DNA from: UBA4582 sp038106185
GTDB lineage: Bacteria > Pseudomonadota > Gammaproteobacteria > Pseudomonadales > Azotimanducaceae
Assembly (NCBI GenBank): GCA_038106185.1
Contig: JAYODE010000009.1
Span: 25,826-89,825 of the forward strand
Direction: 5' to 3'
DNA length: 64,000 bases
Shown: positions 59,882 to 64,000 of the stretch, one piece after another
Layout: each line of letters opens with the position of its first letter
Numbering within the stretch: position 1 is the stretch's first letter
Notes under the pieces: model-generated
Told to the model about the DNA's origin: nothing
Seen by the model: the letters and a program-made list of their open reading frames with translations, nothing else
The model's database searches: none
Program-made: the position numbers and the translations under genes

Positions 59882-60943
59882 ATGCAGAGATCTATTCAAG
59901 ATTCGGAAGAACCCTGGCGAGTGCTACGGCAGAAAGTGACATTCTTATCCCGTCCAGCTGCCTATTCCAACATCTCAATTGAGTCGCCGATAACGACGAC
60001 GGTCAAGGTGATAGAAACACATATGTCCTATGTGTTTTTGACTGATCGGCATGCCTATAAGCTTAAAAAACCTGTGAATCTGCCTTTTGTTGACTTTACC
60101 CACCTGCCAGCCCGTTATCTGAATGCTCGGCGCGAGTTCCATCTGAATCAGGAGCTGGCGCCAGGCGTCTATCTGCGGGTCGTGCCGCTACTCTTAGATC
60201 CGCAGCAGGAATTTCGCCTGGTTGATGCGATCAGTCCGGGTGCGCTGGCTGCCGAGTGGTTGCTGGTGATGAAACGCCTGCCCCCTGAATGGATGTTGGA
60301 TGCAGCGATGCAACGACCAGATCTACCTCTGGCGCCATTAGAGGCAGTAGCCAGGCGGCTGGTCTCCTTCTACCAGACGACCCGCAAGGTCAGAGTAAAC
60401 CCGGATGATTATCTGGATAGACTAAGGACCAAGGCGCTTGGAAACCTCGATGTTCTGGTACAACCAACTTATGAGTTGGATCGCAGGCAGTTAGCGTTAC
60501 TTCGCGCTGGCCAGCGAGAAGGTCTTGCCAGACTCACACCAGAGATCGTTATGCGGGTTCAACAAGGGAGAGTTATTGATGGCCATGGAGATCTGCGACC
60601 TGAGCATATTTGTCTGACGACACCGCCTGTAATTATCGATCGACTGGAGGTCGATCCTCATGTACGCCTGTTAGATCCGGTCAATGAGCTGGCTCTGTTG
60701 ATGATTGAGTGCCGGTTACTGGGTCACTCAGAGTTAGGTGAGCTGTTTCTTAAGTACTATAAACTGCTGGCGCCGGATGTATTTTCACCAGGTTTGAGCG
60801 GGTTCTATCAGAGTCTGCAAGCAACCTCGCGGGCAAAATTTGCGGTCTGGCATATTGACGATCCACGCGTCGCGGATAAGGCGCGCTGGCGAGCCAAGGC
60901 GGAGCGTTATGTGGCAATGGCAATAAGTGCACTTGAGGTTTAG
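59882..60943 (+). CDS. Aminoglycoside-phosphotransferase-like protein (COG2187 type), no kinase half
   Basis: 353-residue protein. SYVFLTDRHAYKLKKPVNLPFVDF contains the ATP-binding lysine, the catalytic loop is DGHGDLRPEHICL near residue 237, and the metal site is IIDRLEVDP. This matches the COG2187 phosphotransferase group, in which many members carry a second P-loop kinase domain at the C-terminus; here the protein ends before it. Substrate unknown. It overlaps the convergent PRPP synthetase stop by four bases. Confidence 0.78.
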   Translation: MQRSIQDSEEPWRVLRQKVTFLSRPAAYSNISIESPITTTVKVIETHMSYVFLTDRHAYKLKKPVNLPFVDFTHLPARYLNARREFHLNQELAPGVYLRVVPLLLDPQQEFRLVDAISPGALAAEWLLVMKRLPPEWMLDAAMQRPDLPLAPLEAVARRLVSFYQTTRKVRVNPDDYLDRLRTKALGNLDVLVQPTYELDRRQLALLRAGQREGLARLTPEIVMRVQQGRVIDGHGDLRPEHICLTTPPVIIDRLEVDPHVRLLDPVNELALLMIECRLLGHSELGELFLKYYKLLAPDVFSPGLSGFYQSLQATSRAKFAVWHIDDPRVADKARWRAKAERYVAMAISALEV

Positions 60944-61956
60944 CCGGTGACCTGCCGATCACTTTCCAAAGCGTAGAGATCGCTCACGGATGCGTTGCGA
61001 TCAACACGAGAAACGGCTTCGGCAAATAGCGGCGCCGCGCTAACCAGCTTGATCTTTTTCGTTTGGATTGCCTGACTGAGGCGAAACGGTGGAATCGAGT
61101 CAGTGATCAGCATGCATTCAAGGCGCGGGTCGGCAATAGTAGCAGCTGCGTCACCCACGAAGAGACCGTGTGAAGCTGTCGCGATGATCCTTCGCGCACC
61201 GTGGGCCTGCAATGTATCAATGGCGCGACGTAATGTTGTGCCGCTGCTGACCATGTCGTCAACTATGACCACGGTGCTATCCCTGACGTCGCCAATAACC
61301 TGACCGCCTGTGACTCGCCCACCGGATCTTTGTTTGTCGATAAAGGCTCGAGTCAGCTCAGAATCTATGTGGCTGGCGAGTGCTGTTTGCAGCTGCGCTG
61401 CGCGTTTAATACCGCCTACGTCCGGTGAAACAACGACTAGTCGGTTATCTTTCATCCGTTTTGCCATCAACAGCTCGGCGAGCACAGGTGCAAACAGGAC
61501 TCTAGCGGAAAGATTATCGGTGGGGATACGAAATGCATTTTGCAAGGCGCCAGGGTTGTGTGCGTCCAATGTGATGAGGTGGTTAACGCCAACCGCTTCC
61601 AGCATTTGAGCCATGTAGCGTAGCGTCAACGGATCTCTTGTCTTGGTTTTTTCATCTTTGCGCGCATAAGCCACATAAGGCATGACGACCAGAATGCGAA
61701 CGGCACCGGCATCTCGCAGAGCGCCGACGAAAAATAAAAGTCGACACAACTTGTCGTTAACGCTGTGCTCGGCTTCGGCGTAAAGTGACTGAATAACCGT
61801 GACATCTTTGCCTCGGACACTTTGTAAGGAGCGGGCTTTGTGCTCACCGTCATCAAACTCTCGTTCCTCGTGTTCAGCAAGTCTGATGTGGAGCCCATTT
61901 GCGACTTTTTTAGCCCAAGATTGACTGGTATTTAACGCGAATACTGGCATCCTCAT
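60940..61956 (-). CDS. Ribose-phosphate pyrophosphokinase-like protein
   Basis: 338-residue PRPP synthetase family member that makes PRPP from ribose 5-phosphate and ATP. RKDEKTKTRDPLTLRYMAQMLEAVG, TLDAHNPGALQNAF, VVVSPDVGGIKRA and the PRPP loop VVIVDDMVSSGTTLRRAI are present. It is longer and more divergent than housekeeping Prs (about 315), so it is probably a second, specialised copy. The start overlaps the upstream phosphoribosyltransferase stop in ATGA form. Confidence 0.88.
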   Translation of the reverse strand: MRMPVFALNTSQSWAKKVANGLHIRLAEHEEREFDDGEHKARSLQSVRGKDVTVIQSLYAEAEHSVNDKLCRLLFFVGALRDAGAVRILVVMPYVAYARKDEKTKTRDPLTLRYMAQMLEAVGVNHLITLDAHNPGALQNAFRIPTDNLSARVLFAPVLAELLMAKRMKDNRLVVVSPDVGGIKRAAQLQTALASHIDSELTRAFIDKQRSGGRVTGGQVIGDVRDSTVVIVDDMVSSGTTLRRAIDTLQAHGARRIIATASHGLFVGDAAATIADPRLECMLITDSIPPFRLSQAIQTKKIKLVSAAPLFAEAVSRVDRNASVSDLYALESDRQVTG

Positions 61957-62662
61957 GGCAAGTTGATGGGACTGTGATACTGGCTGGTACCAAACTCTCT
62001 TGCGCGCTGCAATAGCGACTGAACCTGATCGTCAGATACCTGATCAAAGTGCTCATACCATTGACCTACAGCCTGAAAGAATTCCGGTGTCTGCAAGACA
62101 ATCAGCTGGTCAACCTCGGCATTCAGACGTGCTAGCATGTCTGCAGGACAAACCGGCAGGGCCAGAATGACTCTGGCCACTCCACGCCTGCGCAGTACCT
62201 GGATGGCTGACAAGGCGGTTGCGCCGGTTGCAAGACCGTCGTCTACCAGAATCACGGTTTTACCATTCAGTTTCGGTCCGCTCGCGCCGCCACGAAATTT
62301 CTCGACCCGTTCCTTGACCACCATTTTCTGTGCATTAGCGAGTTGTTCCAATTGCTTATCCGTTAAGCCCAGTGATGTGCGAATGTCCTGATTGACGACC
62401 AGGACATCGCCTTCAGCGACAGCGCCCACGGCCAGTTCAGGCTGGTTAGGCGCGCCCAACTTACGAACGACGCAGATATCCAATGGAATATTCAGTTGTC
62501 GAGCGATCTCAAATCCAACGGCGACGCCCCCCCGAGGTAACGCGACAATCACAGCACGAGAAATGTCCAGCTGATGAGTCTCGGTCAGTGCCAACAGCTC
62601 TGTCGCCAAGCGGGCGCCGGCGTCCTGGCGATCCTCAAAGCGCATCCCTAATGCTCTCCGTT
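61953..62662 (-). CDS. Phosphoribosyltransferase-family protein (5' end at gap)
   Basis: At least 236 residues: MRFEDRQDAGARLATEL, VIVALPRGGVAVGFEIARQL, and the PRPP-binding loop VILVDDGLATGATALSAIQVLRRRG. This is the stand-alone PRTase type often fused to or next to dienelactone-hydrolase-like proteins. The N-terminus is close to the gap (the ALGMRFEDRQDAG start is nearly complete). Coupled to the PRPP synthetase gene by ATGA, so PRPP made by one may be used by the other. The nucleobase or other acceptor is unknown. Confidence 0.85.
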
Positions 62663-62762
62663 NNNNNNNNNNNNNNNNNNNNNNNNNNNNNNNNNNNNNN
62701 NNNNNNNNNNNNNNNNNNNNNNNNNNNNNNNNNNNNNNNNNNNNNNNNNNNNNNNNNNNNNN
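62663..62762. other. Assembly gap, 100 N
   Basis: Exactly 100 N, so the real length is unknown. The frames on both sides happen to join, but they belong to two genes. Confidence 0.99.
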
Positions 62763-63155
62763 TGCGACCCGATCCCTTAGCCATCGGCCTTTAGCCGCGC
62801 TGGGGTACAGCAGTTGAAATTTCCTGATCTTCAAAGGGGTCAGCACCAAGCGGGTGATCGCATGATACAAGGGCTGAAACAGCGCAGGGTAACGGGCCGT
62901 CAGATCCTGTTGATATGGCAGGCTGCCAATGCTTTTGGGTGCCGTGATCCCTTCGAAGTCATTCAGCAAATCTCCGCTAACGTAAAAAATCGCGTGTTGC
63001 TGATACATCTCAATGCCAGGGTGGCGATGCAACGTATGATCGCACACCCAGTTTTCATGCAGGGTGGGTCGAGAGGGTTGAAGCATTAACTGGTCGCCGC
63101 CGCGATCAGTCATGACCTCACTGCTCAATAGCACCGCTCGGGGAGCGCTGCTCAT
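62763..63155 (-). CDS. Unrecognised protein, N-terminal 131 residues (3' end in gap)
   Basis: Starts at ATG 63155, overlapping the dienelactone-hydrolase stop (ATGA). The visible part has no motif I can name (LHENWVCDHTLHRHPGIEMYQQ, FYVSGDLLNDFEGITAPKSI, LVLTPLKIRKFQLLYPSAAKG). The remaining sequence is lost in the gap. It lies between a hydrolase and a phosphoribosyltransferase in one operon. It is not part of the PRTase: that domain is complete beyond the gap and starts with its own usual N-terminus. Confidence 0.6.
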
Positions 63156-63853
63156 TTGGGAGCCATGCCTTGTACAAGCGCCGGTGCCGGCGCTCGAGCA
63201 AGGGAGCTATCGAGCCGGTTGCGTAGATGGTCTTTGAACCACTCAGTCGCCTGTTCAGCCACCTGTTCAAGTGCGCCCGGCTCTTCAAACAAGTGTGTCG
63301 CACCGGGAATAATCACCGTTTTTGCGTTCCGCAGGTGTTGGGCGGCAGTCCTGTTCAGGCTGATGACTCCATGATCCAGGCCACCGACCAGCAGAAGCGT
63401 GGGAGCGCTCACTGCCGACAGGTAAGGCATTGCCAGGTCAGGTCTGCCGCCCCGCGAGACGATGGCGGCAATCTGGTCGCCAAGTTGAGCTGCAGCGATC
63501 AGCGCTGCAGCCGCGCCAGTGCTGGCACCGAAATAGCCGATGGCGGGCTTTGTCGCGGTTGTTCTCTGTCCCTGTGTCTGTAGGACCCAGTTCGTCGCAA
63601 AGACCAAGCGCTCGGCCAGAAGGTCGATATTAAACACATTAGACCGGTCCAAGGCTTCACTGGGTGTCAGCAGGTCAAACAACAAAGTCGCGATGGATGC
63701 TTCATTAAGGCGCTGCGCAACCCATTGATTGCGAGGGCTTAAATGACTGCTGCCGCTGCCATGGGCAAACAGAACAAGGCCGGTGGCCGATACCGGCTGC
63801 TGTAAAATCCCTGCCAGCTCAAATCCGATACCTTCGATGAGGATGTCTTTCAT
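63152..63853 (-). CDS. Dienelactone hydrolase-like alpha/beta hydrolase
   Basis: 233-residue hydrolase. FAHGSGSSHLSPRN near residue 29, the nucleophile region GYFGASTGAAAALIAAA near 106 (a serine in GAST), LLVGGLDHGV with the acid, and PGATHLFEEPGA with the histidine. This type is commonly encoded next to, or fused to, phosphoribosyltransferases. The ATG at 63853 gives the normal N-terminus (MKDILIEGIG); an upstream ATG at 63895 adds 14 atypical residues. It is the first gene of the four-gene operon in this window. Confidence 0.88.
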   Translation of the reverse strand: MKDILIEGIGFELAGILQQPVSATGLVLFAHGSGSSHLSPRNQWVAQRLNEASIATLLFDLLTPSEALDRSNVFNIDLLAERLVFATNWVLQTQGQRTTATKPAIGYFGASTGAAAALIAAAQLGDQIAAIVSRGGRPDLAMPYLSAVSAPTLLLVGGLDHGVISLNRTAAQHLRNAKTVIIPGATHLFEEPGALEQVAEQATEWFKDHLRNRLDSSLARAPAPALVQGMAPK

Positions 63854-63973
63854 GTGCTTTCGCCTGTTCCTGCTGATCAGCGATTCTGTCAGCAATTTTA
63901 TCTAAGCCGATGGCCTGATAACCGGGCATAGCATCGAGAGCGTTGCTCGCTATGCTTCATTCTGTGGCACCTT

Positions 63974-64000
63974 ATGTAAGGCGCCTCATGTAAGGCGCCT
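63974..64000. repeat. 14-bp direct repeat at the window edge
   Basis: ATGTAAGGCGCCTC occurs at 63974 and again at 63988, cut by the window end. Probably the start of another tandem array, upstream of the dienelactone-hydrolase operon. Confidence 0.65.

Noticed and set aside
59665..59883. 72-residue minus-strand protein
   Set aside because: The frame is only the translation of the 13-bp and 10-bp arrays, with no Shine-Dalgarno or domain.
61953..63155. Single 400-residue phosphoribosyltransferase gene across the N gap
   Set aside because: The gap length is arbitrary, so the joined frame is chance. The PRTase part has its own normal N-terminus, and the other part shows no PRTase motif.

Overview
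This 64 kb window is a chromosomal segment of a heterotrophic, probably aerobic gammaproteobacterium. The evidence is gene order and family type: a holD-like gene, rimI and prfC in a row; pepA, holC and valS in a row; a Pseudomonas-type FabY ketosynthase; SlyX, RlmKL and RlmA; a class I fumarase; and a lone LptG permease. Two photolyase-family genes, two membrane desaturases and many acyl-CoA enzymes fit a sunlit, probably marine, lipid-using member of the Pseudomonadales/Cellvibrionales neighbourhood. That placement is inference. Two runs of exactly 100 N (41622-41721 and 62663-62762) mark scaffold joins, so this is a draft assembly. I saw no rRNA, tRNA, IS element, prophage or CRISPR array.

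Layout. 1-4460: acyl-CoA ligase (cut by the window edge), amino-acid/amine permease and amidohydrolase, one operon. 4471-7493 (minus): light-repair operon of a DUF3429 membrane protein, DASH cryptochrome/photolyase, DUF2256 and a metallo-beta-lactamase-fold hydrolase. 7779-9515: crotonase and TesB. 9571-12473: HolD-like protein, RimI and RF3. 12501-17529: lipid block (FabY, thiolase, delta-9 desaturase, MaoC hydratase). 17688-24313: fumarase and a 1643-residue single-chain acyl-CoA carboxylase. 24340-28994: small secreted protein, LysR regulator, a GntR-PurM fusion gene, and divergent hisH-hisF with a 30-bp perfect palindrome between them. 29014-33951: slyX, quinone reductase, csp and valS. 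34111-37880: acidic repeat protein, holC, pepA and divergent lptG. 37978-43367: RDD protein, MltB-like transglycosylase, hotdog thioesterase, desaturase, small basic protein, PlsC and a TauD-type dioxygenase. 43486-47034: MarR-GNAT fusion, DUF1653, RlmA and a kinase-fold phosphotransferase. 47387-53193: photolyase, probable arylformamidase, kynureninase and RlmKL. 53314-56888: beta-helix lipoprotein, diheme cytochrome lipoprotein and iron alcohol dehydrogenase. 56930-60943: DUF599, phytanoyl-CoA-type dioxygenase, epoxide-hydrolase-like protein and a COG2187-type phosphotransferase. 60940-63853 (minus): dienelactone-hydrolase-like protein, unknown gene, phosphoribosyltransferase and PRPP synthetase.

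Two observations stand out. One is a gene encoding a GntR winged helix joined to a complete AIR synthase (PurM) domain of a type I associate with Bacteroidetes. It is divergent from hisHF, and a 12-6-12 palindrome covers its best promoter. This looks like a metabolite-sensing switch at the purine-histidine junction. The other is the giant carboxylase with domain order CT-alpha, unknown linker, CT-beta, BC, BCCP. In addition, at least nine unrelated short tandem arrays are scattered through intergenic DNA and protein linkers. Those inside genes have periods of 12 or 15 bp, while most of those between genes have periods that are not multiples of three.
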